The position numbers and the translations under genes were made by a program. From Pyrolobus sp964613695 (lineage in GTDB: Archaea; Thermoproteota; Thermoprotei_A; Sulfolobales; Pyrodictiaceae): DNA of 27,806 nt. Shown here one piece after another: positions 7,712 to 16,163 of the stretch. The number at the start of each line of letters is the position of its first letter. The first letter of the stretch is position 1. The stretch covers positions 1-27,806 of the forward strand of contig CAZTIR010000016.1 of NCBI GenBank assembly GCA_964613695.1, written 5' to 3'. Under the pieces are notes generated by a model. The model ran no database searches. It had not been told where the DNA came from and worked only from the letters and a program-made list of their open reading frames with translations.

Positions 7712-8698
7712 GTGAGATATAGGGATGCTGGCGTGGATCTCGATAGGCATAGGAGGATGCATGCCCTGGCTGCCGGGCTTCTCGGGGGTCTGGGCGGCGC
7801 CTACACGCGGGGCCTGAAGCTCGACGGCCTAGAGGTTACTCTCCACGTTGACGGCGTCGGCACCAAGACGATAGTGCTTGAGAAGCTCGGAAGGCTCGAT
7901 GTTGCCGGCTGGGACTGCGTAGTAATGAACACTAACGACGTAGCATGCGACGGGTACGAGCCTCTCGCGCTAGTCGATTATATCGCGTTACCCCGGAGTG
8001 ACGAAGAGCTCTTCTCCCATATTCTGGAGGGGGTTAGGAGGGCGTCCGAGAGGCTAGGATTGGTTGTTCTCGGCGGAGAGACGGCGATACTACCCGGACT
8101 GGCTAACGGCGTTGACGTTGTCTGCACGGTGCTCGGGTATAGGACTGTGAGCGTCGAGAACAGGGCTAGGATTGGTGACGTGCTGTACGGCGTCGCTAGC
8201 AACGGGCTCCACGCCAACGGGTATAGCCTTGTGAGGAAGCTTATCGAGGAGAAGCTCGGCGGAAGATACGATGCTATAGTGGAGGGCGTCAACCTCGGGG
8301 AGGAGCTTGTAAAACCGGTCGCCAACTACACAGAGTTTCTCCTGGAGGCCTGGAAGCGCGGCATAATACACGCGGCCGCCCACATAACGGGCGGCGCCTT
8401 CACAAAACTCTCGAGGATACTGCCCGAGGGGGCTCGCGCAGTTCTCGAGATGCCGCGCAGCCCGCCCATCTTCGAGCTCTTGCTGAAACTAGGCGTGCCC
8501 GTGGACGAGGCATACCGCGTGTTCAACATGGGGATTGGTCTCGTCGTCGCTCTAGACGAGAGCGTGGTTGACGAGCTAGACGACGTTGTGGAGAAGTATG
8601 GGCTCCGCGGCCGGGTCATAGGCAGGGTGGAGAAGGGCGAGAGGAGCATCATAATACGCTCGCCTTATTCGAGCGACCCTATAGTCTACCGCGTGTAG
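7712..8698 (+). CDS. purM: Phosphoribosylformylglycinamidine cyclo-ligase (AIR synthetase)
   Basis: PurM closes the imidazole ring, converting FGAM and ATP to AIR. Family blocks are RYRDAGVDL at the N-terminus, HVDGVGTKTIVLEKLGR, NTNDVACDGYEPLALVDYIA, VLGGETA, GVASNGLHANGYSLVR and AHITGGAF. The frame is open from 7634, but homologous AIR synthetases begin just before the YxDAGVD block, and the TATA-like element at 7668-7676 supports GTG 7712 (328 residues). GTG 7691 is an alternative. It is divergent from purE and is followed after 59 bases by argS on the same strand. Confidence 0.93.
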   Translation: MRYRDAGVDLDRHRRMHALAAGLLGGLGGAYTRGLKLDGLEVTLHVDGVGTKTIVLEKLGRLDVAGWDCVVMNTNDVACDGYEPLALVDYIALPRSDEELFSHILEGVRRASERLGLVVLGGETAILPGLANGVDVVCTVLGYRTVSVENRARIGDVLYGVASNGLHANGYSLVRKLIEEKLGGRYDAIVEGVNLGEELVKPVANYTEFLLEAWKRGIIHAAAHITGGAFTKLSRILPEGARAVLEMPRSPPIFELLLKLGVPVDEAYRVFNMGIGLVVALDESVVDELDDVVEKYGLRGRVIGRVEKGERSIIIRSPYSSDPIVYRV

Positions 8699-8757
8699 GT
8701 TTAAGCATACACGCCTCCTTAACTAGGGCTCCAGTCTCTGCAGTCAAGCCGGGGTAG

Positions 8758-10734
8758 GTGTTGACACAGCCGCGGCTCTATGCAGCGTCGCCCCACCGGC
8801 TTCTGGCTAGAGCCGTAGCGGAGACCCTCCAATCCCACGGTGTGAGCGTCGAGGAGGCTTTCGTAGAGTATCTGGTCGAGGAGCCTCCTCGGCGCGAGTA
8901 CGGCGACTATGGTATACCCTTGCACAGGTGGGCTAGAGAGGCTAGGACAGACCCACGCCGCCTCGCTCAGGAGGCTGGCGAGAGGCTGAAGAGTCTCGCT
9001 GGCAGCCTTCTCTCAGACGTGCGCGTGATAGGACCCTACCTTAACATAGTCTTGAACCCCGTGGAGTACGCGAAGCTTGTCTTCGAGGCGGCTAGGCTAG
9101 ACGGCGACAACTATGGGCGAGTGCGCGTGGAGAAGCCAGAGAGGATTGTCGTCGAGCATACCAGTGCTAACCCCGTGCACCCGCTCCACATAGGCCACGC
9201 TCGTAACATGTCCCTCGGCGACACTCTGGCCAGGATGCTGAGGGCCAGGGGTCACACGGTCCAGACTAGGTACTATGTGAACGACATGGGGACGCAGGTT
9301 GCCGTGCTCGCCTACGGGGTTATGCTCCTAGGCGAGAGGAGGATACCAGAGGGCGTCAAGCCCGACCACTGGCTCGGCCTCGTCTACGCTATAACGCACA
9401 CGCTGGCGGACATTCAGCGCGTGAAGAGGGAGTTGGAGAGGGCTAGGAGCGAGGGGAGGGAGGAAGAGGCTAGAGAGCTTCAGAACGAGCTGGATAGCCT
9501 CGTGGCCGCCGCGGCTAGGCTGAGGGAGCGCGACCCGGAGCTTTTCGACAAGCTTGCCGAGGCGATTAGGGGTAGGGACGCGTGGAGCGAGATACAGGAG
9601 GTTATGCGGAAGTACGAGTTCAGGACCGACCCCGAGATAGTTGAGACTGTGAGGTGGGTTGCGGAGAAGGCTCTTGAGGGTATAAGGGAGAGTATGGAGA
9701 GGTTCTCCGCTCTCCCCGAGGTCTGGGACTGGGAGAGCGACCTAGTCTGGAGCGGCATGGTTGAGGAGATACTCGAGAAGGCTAGGAAGAGCCCCTACTT
9801 CACCATCCACAAGGGCGCCCCGGCTCTCGACCTGTCTGAGCTGCAGAAAGACCCGGTTATCCGCGAGAAGCTGGGCCTGCCGAAGACGTTCGAGATACCT
9901 CCCCTCATCCTCCAGAGGAGCGATGGGACCACGCTCTACACCACGAGGGATATCGCTTACACGTTGAAGAAGTTCCGCGACTTCCAGGCAGATAGGGTGA
10001 TTAACGTGATAGCAGCCGAGCAGAGGCTGGAGCAGCTGCAAGTGCGCCTAGCGCTAATAGCCTTGGGGTATCGTAGAGAGGCTTTCAACACTATACACTA
10101 CGCCTACGAGATGGTAAACCTGCCTGGCAGGAGTATGAGCGGGCGGCGCGGAGAGTATGTAGACCTCGACGGCCTCTACGAGAACGTGAAGATGCAGGCT
10201 AGGGTGGAGGTCGAGAAGAGGAATCGTAGCCTCCCGCCCGAGGAGGTGGAGAGGATAGCACACCAGGTCGCGGTTGGCGCGATACGCTTCACTCTCGTCT
10301 CAGTATCGGCGAGCAAGCCGATAACGTTCAGGGTGGAGGAGGCTCTGAGCTTCGAGAGGAACAGCGCCCCCTACCTGCAATACACGCACGCCAGGGCACA
10401 CAACATACTAGCCAAGTGGGGTAGAGGAGTGCCATGGGATGCTGTAAACTACGAGGCGGTTAACGAGGTCGAGGAGAGGGCTGAGCTCGTGAAACTACTA
10501 GCAGTGTACCCGCACGTCTTCGCCAAGGCTGCCGACGAGCTGCGGCCGGAGATCCTAGCCCAGCACCTGCTGCGCATCGCGGATGTCTTCAACCGCTGGT
10601 ATCCTAAAGACCCCGTCATACACGAGAGCGACGAGGGGGCTAGAGCCTTCAAACTGGCACTAGTGTATGCTGTGAGAGCGGCGCTTAGGAGCGGTCTCGA
10701 GCTTCTAGGCGTCCCTGCCCCTGAGAGGATGTAG
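8758..10734 (+). CDS. argS: Arginyl-tRNA synthetase
   Basis: A class I aminoacyl-tRNA synthetase that charges tRNA(Arg). Residues 1-115 form the ArgRS-specific N-terminal domain. The ATP site has HIGH at 144-147 within HTSANPVHPLHIGHARN, and MSGRRG at 460-465 takes the place of KMSKS. A DALR anticodon-binding domain follows, with NSAPYLQYTHARAHN near residue 540 and a hydrophobic C-terminus. Residues about 213-270 are charged and helical (RVKRELERARSEGREEEARE), probably a coiled-coil insertion. At 658 residues it is slightly long for archaea. The GTG start at 8758 follows A/T-rich CCTTAACTAG by about 35 bases. Its last 50 bases overlap an unknown gene on the other strand. Confidence 0.95.
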   Translation: MLTQPRLYAASPHRLLARAVAETLQSHGVSVEEAFVEYLVEEPPRREYGDYGIPLHRWAREARTDPRRLAQEAGERLKSLAGSLLSDVRVIGPYLNIVLNPVEYAKLVFEAARLDGDNYGRVRVEKPERIVVEHTSANPVHPLHIGHARNMSLGDTLARMLRARGHTVQTRYYVNDMGTQVAVLAYGVMLLGERRIPEGVKPDHWLGLVYAITHTLADIQRVKRELERARSEGREEEARELQNELDSLVAAAARLRERDPELFDKLAEAIRGRDAWSEIQEVMRKYEFRTDPEIVETVRWVAEKALEGIRESMERFSALPEVWDWESDLVWSGMVEEILEKARKSPYFTIHKGAPALDLSELQKDPVIREKLGLPKTFEIPPLILQRSDGTTLYTTRDIAYTLKKFRDFQADRVINVIAAEQRLEQLQVRLALIALGYRREAFNTIHYAYEMVNLPGRSMSGRRGEYVDLDGLYENVKMQARVEVEKRNRSLPPEEVERIAHQVAVGAIRFTLVSVSASKPITFRVEEALSFERNSAPYLQYTHARAHNILAKWGRGVPWDAVNYEAVNEVEERAELVKLLAVYPHVFAKAADELRPEILAQHLLRIADVFNRWYPKDPVIHESDEGARAFKLALVYAVRAALRSGLELLGVPAPERM

Positions 10735-11065
10735 AGCAGGCCACCTGTGCCCCGCCCAACGCCTCTATTATCTCGTTAACAGCCTCCTCCTCGCCACCCG
10801 CCTCCACCAGCTGCCACTCCGCATAGCCGGGTTTACGCTCGCTCTTCGAGAGCCTCCTAGACTCGAGTATGACGCCGCGGCGTGAGGGGTGAGTTATGAT
10901 GTCAACGTACGCCCTGACTATGGCGGCCACTGTGGCCTCGTGTAGTATTATGCGCGTCCCGTCTCGAAACTCTACGAGGAGGCGTATGTGGTAATGGCCT
11001 GGGGGTATGGCGGCGACTATCCTGGAAACGCACTCATTGGGATAGAGGCGCGCCCCGCGGGCCAA
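10685..11065 (-). CDS. Uncharacterised 126-residue protein coupled to atpB
   Basis: I do not recognise this protein. It starts (TTG) three bases after the atpB stop on the same strand, which suggests translational coupling. Residues 1-60 look like a small folded domain with alternating strands (HYHIRLLVEFRDGTRIILHE), followed by a helix. Residues 60-100 are charged, and the tail after about 105 is low in hydrophobics (CSTSSQGQGRLEARDRS). It has no membrane segment or signal peptide. Its 3' end overlaps argS by 50 bases in antisense, so a shorter real product cannot be excluded. The open frame is in the expected codon style and not merely a shadow of argS, because most of it lies outside argS. 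Confidence 0.55.
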   Translation of the reverse strand: MARGARLYPNECVSRIVAAIPPGHYHIRLLVEFRDGTRIILHEATVAAIVRAYVDIITHPSRRGVILESRRLSKSERKPGYAEWQLVEAGGEEEAVNEIIEALGGAQVACSTSSQGQGRLEARDRS

Positions 11066-11068
11066 ACT

Positions 11069-12523
11069 CTAGGCCCCGGTTTGCTGGCCGCCAGCCCTCC
11101 TATACTTTGGGTGATACTTCTTGATGTACTCCTCCCTGATGTTGGTGAGCTCTGACTCTGGTAGTATGGATAGCACCTCCCATGCTATGTCCAGCGTCTC
11201 CTCGAAGCTACGGTTCTCGTAGAAGCCTTGGCTTAGGAAGCGGCGCTCGAACTCATCAGCGAACTTGAGGTACTTCCTGTCAACCTCTGATAGGCTCTCC
11301 TCGCCGACGATGGTGGCGAGCTGTCTAAGCTCCTGGGCCCTCGCGTAGGCGGCGAAGAGCTGGTTGGCTACGTCAGGGTGGTCTTCGCGCGTCTTACCCT
11401 TGCCTATGCCGTCCCTCATCAGCCTCGAGAGGCTCATGAGCACGTTGATTGGCGGGTAGATGCCCTTGTTCCAGAGGTTGCGGTCTAGCACTATCTGCCC
11501 CTCGGTGATGTAGCCCGTGAGGTCGGGGATCGGGTGCGTTATGTCGTCGTTTGGCATGGTTAGTATCGGCATCTGGGTTATGCTGCCCTTCTTGCCTATA
11601 GCCCTCCCAGCCCTCTCATAGATGCTGGCGAGATCGCTGTACATGTAGCCCGGGTAGCCCTGCCTGCCCGGCACCTCCTCGCGGGCAGCGCTAATCTCTC
11701 TGAGAGCCTCGCAATAGTTGGTCATGTCGGTGAGTATCACGAGAACGTGCATGTCCTTCTCGAAGGCGAGGTACTCTGCCAGGGTGAGCGCGGCTCTGGG
11801 CGTAACAAGCCTAACCATGGGCGGCTCGTCCGCCAGGTTTAGGAACATTGCAACCCTCTTTATCGCGCCCGTCTCCTCGAAGAACTTCTTGAAGAAGATT
11901 GCCTCGTCGTGCCTAACACCTATGGCTGCGAAGACTACCGCGAACTCCTCCTCCTCGCCTCGCACGGTAGCCTGTCTAGCTATCTGTGCGGCGAGCATGT
12001 TGTGGGGTAGACCGCTGCCCGAGAAGAGTGGCAGCTTCTGGCCCCTCACGAGGGTGTTCATGCCGTCGATGGCAGAGACGCCCGTCTGTATCGGGTCCTC
12101 TGGCACATCCCTCGCAGCCGGGTTGAGGGGCTCGCCGTTCACGTCCCTCTTCTCGCCGCCCACAATCGGCGGGCCGCCGTCGATAGGGTTGCCGAGTCCA
12201 TCGAATATCCTGCCTAGCATCTCCTCCGAGACCCTAATCTCGAGCGTCTTGCCGAGGAAGCGCACCTTGGTGCCGGTCTTCGGGATGCCGGTGGTACCCT
12301 CGAACACTTGGACTACTGCGAGGCCGAAGGCGGTGTCTAGCACCCTACCTCTCCTCTTCTCGCCCGTGGGCAACTCGACCTCCACTATCTCGTCATAGGC
12401 TGCGTCGCGCACACCCTCGACTATGAGGAGGGGGCCTCTAATCTCGCCTATCTTCTCGAACTCGCGTACCCACGTCCTCTTCCCGATAGCTGGCAAAACC
12501 GGCCGCCCACTTGCACTAGCCAA
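11069..12523 (-). CDS. atpB: A-type ATP synthase subunit B
   Basis: This is the non-catalytic, nucleotide-binding B subunit of the A1 head, alternating with catalytic A subunits. The 484-residue length and motifs are typical: the degenerate P-loop region LPLFSGSGLPHNMLAAQIARQ, FVVFAAIGVRHDEA-like block, ILTDMTNYCEALREIS, GRQGYPGYMYSDL and NVLMSLSRLMRDGIGKGKT. No other ATP synthase subunit gene is in the window: upstream is a glycosyltransferase and downstream an unknown small protein. The assigned start is TTG at 12523, and no clear TATA box was found in the 48-base gap to the upstream gene, so read-through from the glycosyltransferase gene is possible. Confidence 0.96.
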   Translation of the reverse strand: MASASGRPVLPAIGKRTWVREFEKIGEIRGPLLIVEGVRDAAYDEIVEVELPTGEKRRGRVLDTAFGLAVVQVFEGTTGIPKTGTKVRFLGKTLEIRVSEEMLGRIFDGLGNPIDGGPPIVGGEKRDVNGEPLNPAARDVPEDPIQTGVSAIDGMNTLVRGQKLPLFSGSGLPHNMLAAQIARQATVRGEEEEFAVVFAAIGVRHDEAIFFKKFFEETGAIKRVAMFLNLADEPPMVRLVTPRAALTLAEYLAFEKDMHVLVILTDMTNYCEALREISAAREEVPGRQGYPGYMYSDLASIYERAGRAIGKKGSITQMPILTMPNDDITHPIPDLTGYITEGQIVLDRNLWNKGIYPPINVLMSLSRLMRDGIGKGKTREDHPDVANQLFAAYARAQELRQLATIVGEESLSEVDRKYLKFADEFERRFLSQGFYENRSFEETLDIAWEVLSILPESELTNIREEYIKKYHPKYRRAGGQQTGA

Positions 12524-12571
12524 GCCGCCAGGCTAAGAATGACACCCTACCAGGCAGCAGGCTAGCAGACG

Positions 12572-13921
12572 CTACGCACGCCTCTCGGCTATCATCGGGA
12601 GCCTCACGTGGAGATACAGTATTGCCAGGAGCGGCGCGAGGATGGGGAAGGAGGCTAGGAGACCGAGTTTGAGCGAAGCCAGCAGGCCTACGGAGCCGAT
12701 GCTGAGCGAGTATAGCGTCTCGAGCCTGCCGGGCCGCTCGCGGCCCGAAACCCTCCTAGGCGTGACCTCGAATACGCCCTCCCTACGCGCAACACCCCTC
12801 AACCAGTTTACAAGGAGGACCGGGCCGAGCACAACACCCATAGCGGCGGCGGTGGCCCCGGCGCGCACCCTGTTCTTCACCGGTGCTCCCGAGGCGTGTA
12901 GGCCTGCCAGCAGAGCCTCAAGCAGCGAGACGATGGTGTAAGCGTAGAGTGGGAGAAGCGGGCCACCTGCTAGCATAGCATAGGCCGCGTATGCAGCCGC
13001 TGTTATGAGCGTTAGGGGGTCGAGGGCGTAGCTGGAGAGCGTGTATATCAACTCGAGGCCCTGGAGGCCCCTCCCGAGGAGCCTCCTATAGTACCTCGAG
13101 GCTATCGCGCCAACACCCCTAGACCATCTCGCCTGCTGGCGTCTAAACGCCCGGTAGCCCGGAGCCCCCGACATGCAGAGAGAATCGGGTAGTATCACGG
13201 GCCTGTGGCCAGCGAGGAAGCACCGTATTGCAAGCTCTACATCCTCTACGATACTCTCCTCGTTGAAGCCCCCCAGCTTCTCGAGGAGCCCCCTCCTAGC
13301 CGCTAGCCCCGAGCCGACGAGCAGCACCGGCAAACCGAGAGACTCTCTGCCAAGATGCACGACCCTAAACCCGGCGTGTATCGCTACGGCCGTCGGCCTC
13401 TGGAGAGGGTGTAGCGGCGCCACCCCCCGGATGCCGAGCTGAACAACACTATGCTCTGAGAGGAGCCTCTCGAGTGCGCATAGCACCTCGGGGCTGCAGA
13501 GCCTATCATCGACGTCCACCACTAGGACCGCATCGCCGTCGACCAGTCTCAGCGCGTAGTTGAGCACCGAGGCTTTGCCACGACCCCTCCACGGCTTGGC
13601 AACGACACGCACCCTCAAACCACTCTTCTCGAAACGCCAGGCTTCGCGCGCTACACGCTCATACCCCGTAGCCGGCCAGTCCCATACTATGATAACCTCG
13701 TATGGCCTACACTTCTGGCCCGCAAGGTTCACCAGCAACCCCCTTATGAGCTCAATGGGCTCCTGCCTAGCAGGCACGATCACGCTGATACGCAGCCTGC
13801 CGCCACCCTCCAGACTAGTCCCCATGCCGCGGAGGGCTGCTATGCTGTACACGATGCGCGGCACGTGCAAGGCCAGGAGCGCTGCCAGGATGGTCAACAG
13901 CAGCGTGCCGAACGCGTCCAC
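12572..13921 (-). CDS. Membrane glycosyltransferase, family GT2 (cellulose-synthase-like)
   Basis: A processive-type GT2 enzyme expected to transfer sugars from nucleotide sugars on the cytoplasmic face of the membrane. There is one N-terminal transmembrane helix (about 4-28), a GT-A catalytic domain starting ISVIVPARQEP (45-55), the metal-binding DVDD at 136-139, the catalytic EDVE at 226-229 and QQARW at 262-266, which is the QxxRW motif of polymerising enzymes. At least four further hydrophobic segments follow between about 290 and 440. This set of motifs is that of polysaccharide synthases and dolichol-sugar enzymes. The sugar and acceptor are unknown. It may share a transcript with atpB (48-base gap). 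GTG start. Confidence 0.85.
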   Translation of the reverse strand: MDAFGTLLLTILAALLALHVPRIVYSIAALRGMGTSLEGGGRLRISVIVPARQEPIELIRGLLVNLAGQKCRPYEVIIVWDWPATGYERVAREAWRFEKSGLRVRVVAKPWRGRGKASVLNYALRLVDGDAVLVVDVDDRLCSPEVLCALERLLSEHSVVQLGIRGVAPLHPLQRPTAVAIHAGFRVVHLGRESLGLPVLLVGSGLAARRGLLEKLGGFNEESIVEDVELAIRCFLAGHRPVILPDSLCMSGAPGYRAFRRQQARWSRGVGAIASRYYRRLLGRGLQGLELIYTLSSYALDPLTLITAAAYAAYAMLAGGPLLPLYAYTIVSLLEALLAGLHASGAPVKNRVRAGATAAAMGVVLGPVLLVNWLRGVARREGVFEVTPRRVSGRERPGRLETLYSLSIGSVGLLASLKLGLLASFPILAPLLAILYLHVRLPMIAERRA

Positions 13922-13981
13922 GGCCCCGCTGCTCCCCTCAACCGCCTGTAACCTCAGCGAATATTCTCATTGGATGGTTCC

Positions 13982-13988
13982 ACTATAG
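13982..13988 (+). promoter_or_regulatory. TATA-like box for the 14.0 kb unknown gene
   Basis: ACTATAG is centred at 13985, predicting transcription near 14011. This favours the in-frame GTG at 14016 as a nearly leaderless start over the GTG at 13995. Confidence 0.35.
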
Positions 13989-13994
13989 ACCCGG

Positions 13995-14732
13995 GTGGAG
14001 TGCAGACTATTGACCGTGGTTATATCACGGTGTCCGAGCAGCCCCGAGGCCGTCTACGAGGCTCTGATGGTGGCTACGCTGAGGCGAGGCGGTAGTATAC
14101 TCATGGGCGAGTGGGGGTCGAGCCTGGTTGTGGCCCACGGGCCTCCCTATCCAAGCCTCCGCTACGGTTCCAGGAGGGTTGCCACACTGAGGGTTCAGGA
14201 GGCGGGTAACGTGTGCAGGGTGGAGGGTATCCTGGAGCAGCGTTACGGCGACTACTATGGCGCTATAGGCTCGGCTCTCGCCCTCTCAGCCCCCTTTCTA
14301 GCGGCACTCGCGCCACCCCTCGGCGCCACTACGGGCATCCTCTCCGCGCTGCTAACCGCATACTCCCTCTTCTCCTCGAGGATCGATGTGAACTGGCTTT
14401 CCTCGCTTATCGAGGAGGCTTGCGAATACTCCCCCGAGTTCGAGGAGAACGCTAGAACGGGCACCGCGTGTAGGCTCGAGTGCGGGGTGAGGAGGGGTAG
14501 GGTGGAGTGCATACTCGAGCCGGTTGATAGCGACGAGTACCTCCTCCTAGCCTTTAGCCTCATCGGGTTTAGGGCCACAGAGGGTGAGGTGACCAACGGC
14601 GCGATTAGAGTTAGTTACAGCTGCGAGGGAAGGAAGTGTAGGCTCTTCTACGAGCCAGCCTTCCTCGCGCCACCCACAACGCCAGAGTCGGCCGCACTGA
14701 TAACAACGCTGCTGGCCAGGGTTTTGTGCTAG
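13995..14732 (+). CDS. Uncharacterised membrane protein, 245 residues
   Basis: I do not recognise a family. The protein starts with a soluble domain of about 85 residues, then a hydrophobic stretch at about 89-128 (IGSALALSAPFLAALAPP and GILSALLTAYSLFSS) that could form one helical hairpin in the membrane, and then a soluble C-terminal domain with paired cysteines (C158, C162, C171, and later C210, C215). The two soluble parts share a similar style of short strands and may be related halves. The start may be TTG 14010 or GTG 14016, judged from the TATA-like box. It is divergent from the glycosyltransferase and overlaps the convergent ketopantoate reductase by four bases. Confidence 0.6.
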   Translation: MECRLLTVVISRCPSSPEAVYEALMVATLRRGGSILMGEWGSSLVVAHGPPYPSLRYGSRRVATLRVQEAGNVCRVEGILEQRYGDYYGAIGSALALSAPFLAALAPPLGATTGILSALLTAYSLFSSRIDVNWLSSLIEEACEYSPEFEENARTGTACRLECGVRRGRVECILEPVDSDEYLLLAFSLIGFRATEGEVTNGAIRVSYSCEGRKCRLFYEPAFLAPPTTPESAALITTLLARVLC

Positions 14733-15676
14733 CGCGTGGCCAGCGCATCCTCCAAGGCCTTCACTGCGTACAAGACCGCCTCGTTGACGGGCGTTGGCAC
14801 CCCAGTCTCGCGCCCCTTAGCCACAATAGCGCCGTTGATGTAGTCCACCTCCGTCCTCCTACCAGCCTCGATATCCTGCAGCATGGAGGAGCGGTTGTAG
14901 GCCGTAGCCTCAGCCGTCTCCACCACAGCCTTCTCGGGGTCGCGCGGGAGGGGTATGCCGAGTGCCCTAGCCACCTTGGCACCCTCCCCAGCTAGGCTAA
15001 CGGCGAGCTTCTTAGCCCACTCCGACCGCACCACTATATAGTTGGGGGCGCTCGTCAACGCAGTAACCGGGTTTATACCGGCGTTCACTATCAACTTGTC
15101 CCAGCGCCAAGGCTCAATACTCCTATCGACGAGGATCGCGTTGAGGCCCGCGTCGCGTAGCCTATCCACGAGCCAGCCTAGGAGAGGCTCAGCCCTCTCA
15201 CTGATCTCGACACGCTGCCCGATATACACCCCAGCGCCCCCCGTGAAACGCACCGTGTTGTCACTAACCCTCATAGCACCATAGTAGGTGACCGCGGCGG
15301 CCGCCCTCTCGACCCCAAACCTCTCCTCGAGGGCCTCGAGCGGCCCTATACCATTCTGGACTGTTACCGCGACACCCCTCCTGCTAAGACCCCTGTACAA
15401 CACCTCCACCGCGGATGCAGTATCGTACGCCTTGACAGCCACTATGCCTACGTCGAACTGCCCCCTGGGGACGTTCAACACGTGATACGCGTAGACGCGC
15501 GCGGTCTCGAAACCCTCAGCACCCTCGATCCTAATCCCCTCAGAGTTTATCAGGGTGACCTGCTCCACCCTCCTACACACGACTCCAACCTCCACACCTG
15601 CAGATGCGAGCCTCGCCGCGTAGAACAAGCCCATGGCGCCGCAGCCAACAATCAAGACCCTAGTCCTCTCCCTCAT
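14729..15676 (-). CDS. panE: 2-Dehydropantoate 2-reductase (ketopantoate reductase)
   Basis: It reduces ketopantoate to pantoate with NAD(P)H on the way to coenzyme A; archaea make pantoate this way and then use their own kinase/synthetase pair. The Rossmann motif is GCGAMG at 11-16, Lys81 lies in VAVKAYDTASA, Lys193 in WDKLIVNAGINPVTALT, and the signature NRSSMLQDIEAGRRTEVDY runs from about 260 to 278. The 315-residue length is normal. It is the last gene of an overlapping minus-strand operon: its 5' end overlaps the preceding membrane-protein gene by 17 bases. Confidence 0.93.
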   Translation of the reverse strand: MRERTRVLIVGCGAMGLFYAARLASAGVEVGVVCRRVEQVTLINSEGIRIEGAEGFETARVYAYHVLNVPRGQFDVGIVAVKAYDTASAVEVLYRGLSRRGVAVTVQNGIGPLEALEERFGVERAAAAVTYYGAMRVSDNTVRFTGGAGVYIGQRVEISERAEPLLGWLVDRLRDAGLNAILVDRSIEPWRWDKLIVNAGINPVTALTSAPNYIVVRSEWAKKLAVSLAGEGAKVARALGIPLPRDPEKAVVETAEATAYNRSSMLQDIEAGRRTEVDYINGAIVAKGRETGVPTPVNEAVLYAVKALEDALATR

Positions 15677-16163
15677 CCTCCGCCCCGCCTTGCCACCCTA
15701 GTGGAGCGGCTGCATAGACTCTAATAGCCTTCATAGCCTCAAGCTTCTCGCTCGCAACCAGGGCGAGCAAGGGCGCCAGGATAGGCCAGAGGACTAGCAG
15801 CAGTAGTATCCTGGCGCGGGGCCACGGGTCTATAACCACGCCGCCGCTCTCCAAGAGCCTATACACCCTGGAGGCGTTCACCGCTACACCCGCGAGCACG
15901 ACAGGATACGCGATACCGAGTAACGCCGCGTTCACGATTATTCCGATAAGAGCGCTTCTGGCCACACCACCCATGCTCGGCGTGTTAACGGCTTCGATGT
16001 AGACGCGGGCTAGGAGGTAGGTCTCGAGTAGCAGGGTAGTCGCGCCAAGCTGCACGGCCTTCACGGCTAGCGCCGCGTCACCCGTAGCTACCGAGTACAC
16101 CAGAGTGTAGAACAGTGCAAGAGACGCTATCGAGGCCGCTACATGCGCACCACTCGCAGCCAA
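15660..16163 (-). CDS. Small integral membrane protein of unknown function
   Basis: A 167-residue hydrophobic protein with about four predicted membrane helices (roughly 8-27, 32-52, 70-95 and 117-137). It has a polar loop around residues 98-114 and a charged, acidic tail ending EDEGED. No recognised family motif is seen. It overlaps the MgtC/DUF4010 gene by 25 bases and panE by 17 bases, so it is very likely translated from the same message as both. Its overlap with two confident genes in an operon, and its membrane-protein composition in this frame, support it as real. Confidence 0.7.
   Translation of the reverse strand: MAASGAHVAASIASLALFYTLVYSVATGDAALAVKAVQLGATTLLLETYLLARVYIEAVNTPSMGGVARSALIGIIVNAALLGIAYPVVLAGVAVNASRVYRLLESGGVVIDPWPRARILLLLVLWPILAPLLALVASEKLEAMKAIRVYAAAPLGWQGGAEDEGED

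Noticed and set aside
11718..12398. Long open frame on the plus strand opposite atpB
   Set aside because: It mirrors a strongly conserved gene, is rich in Ser/Pro/Thr as expected of antisense frames in this base composition, and has no recognisable domain.
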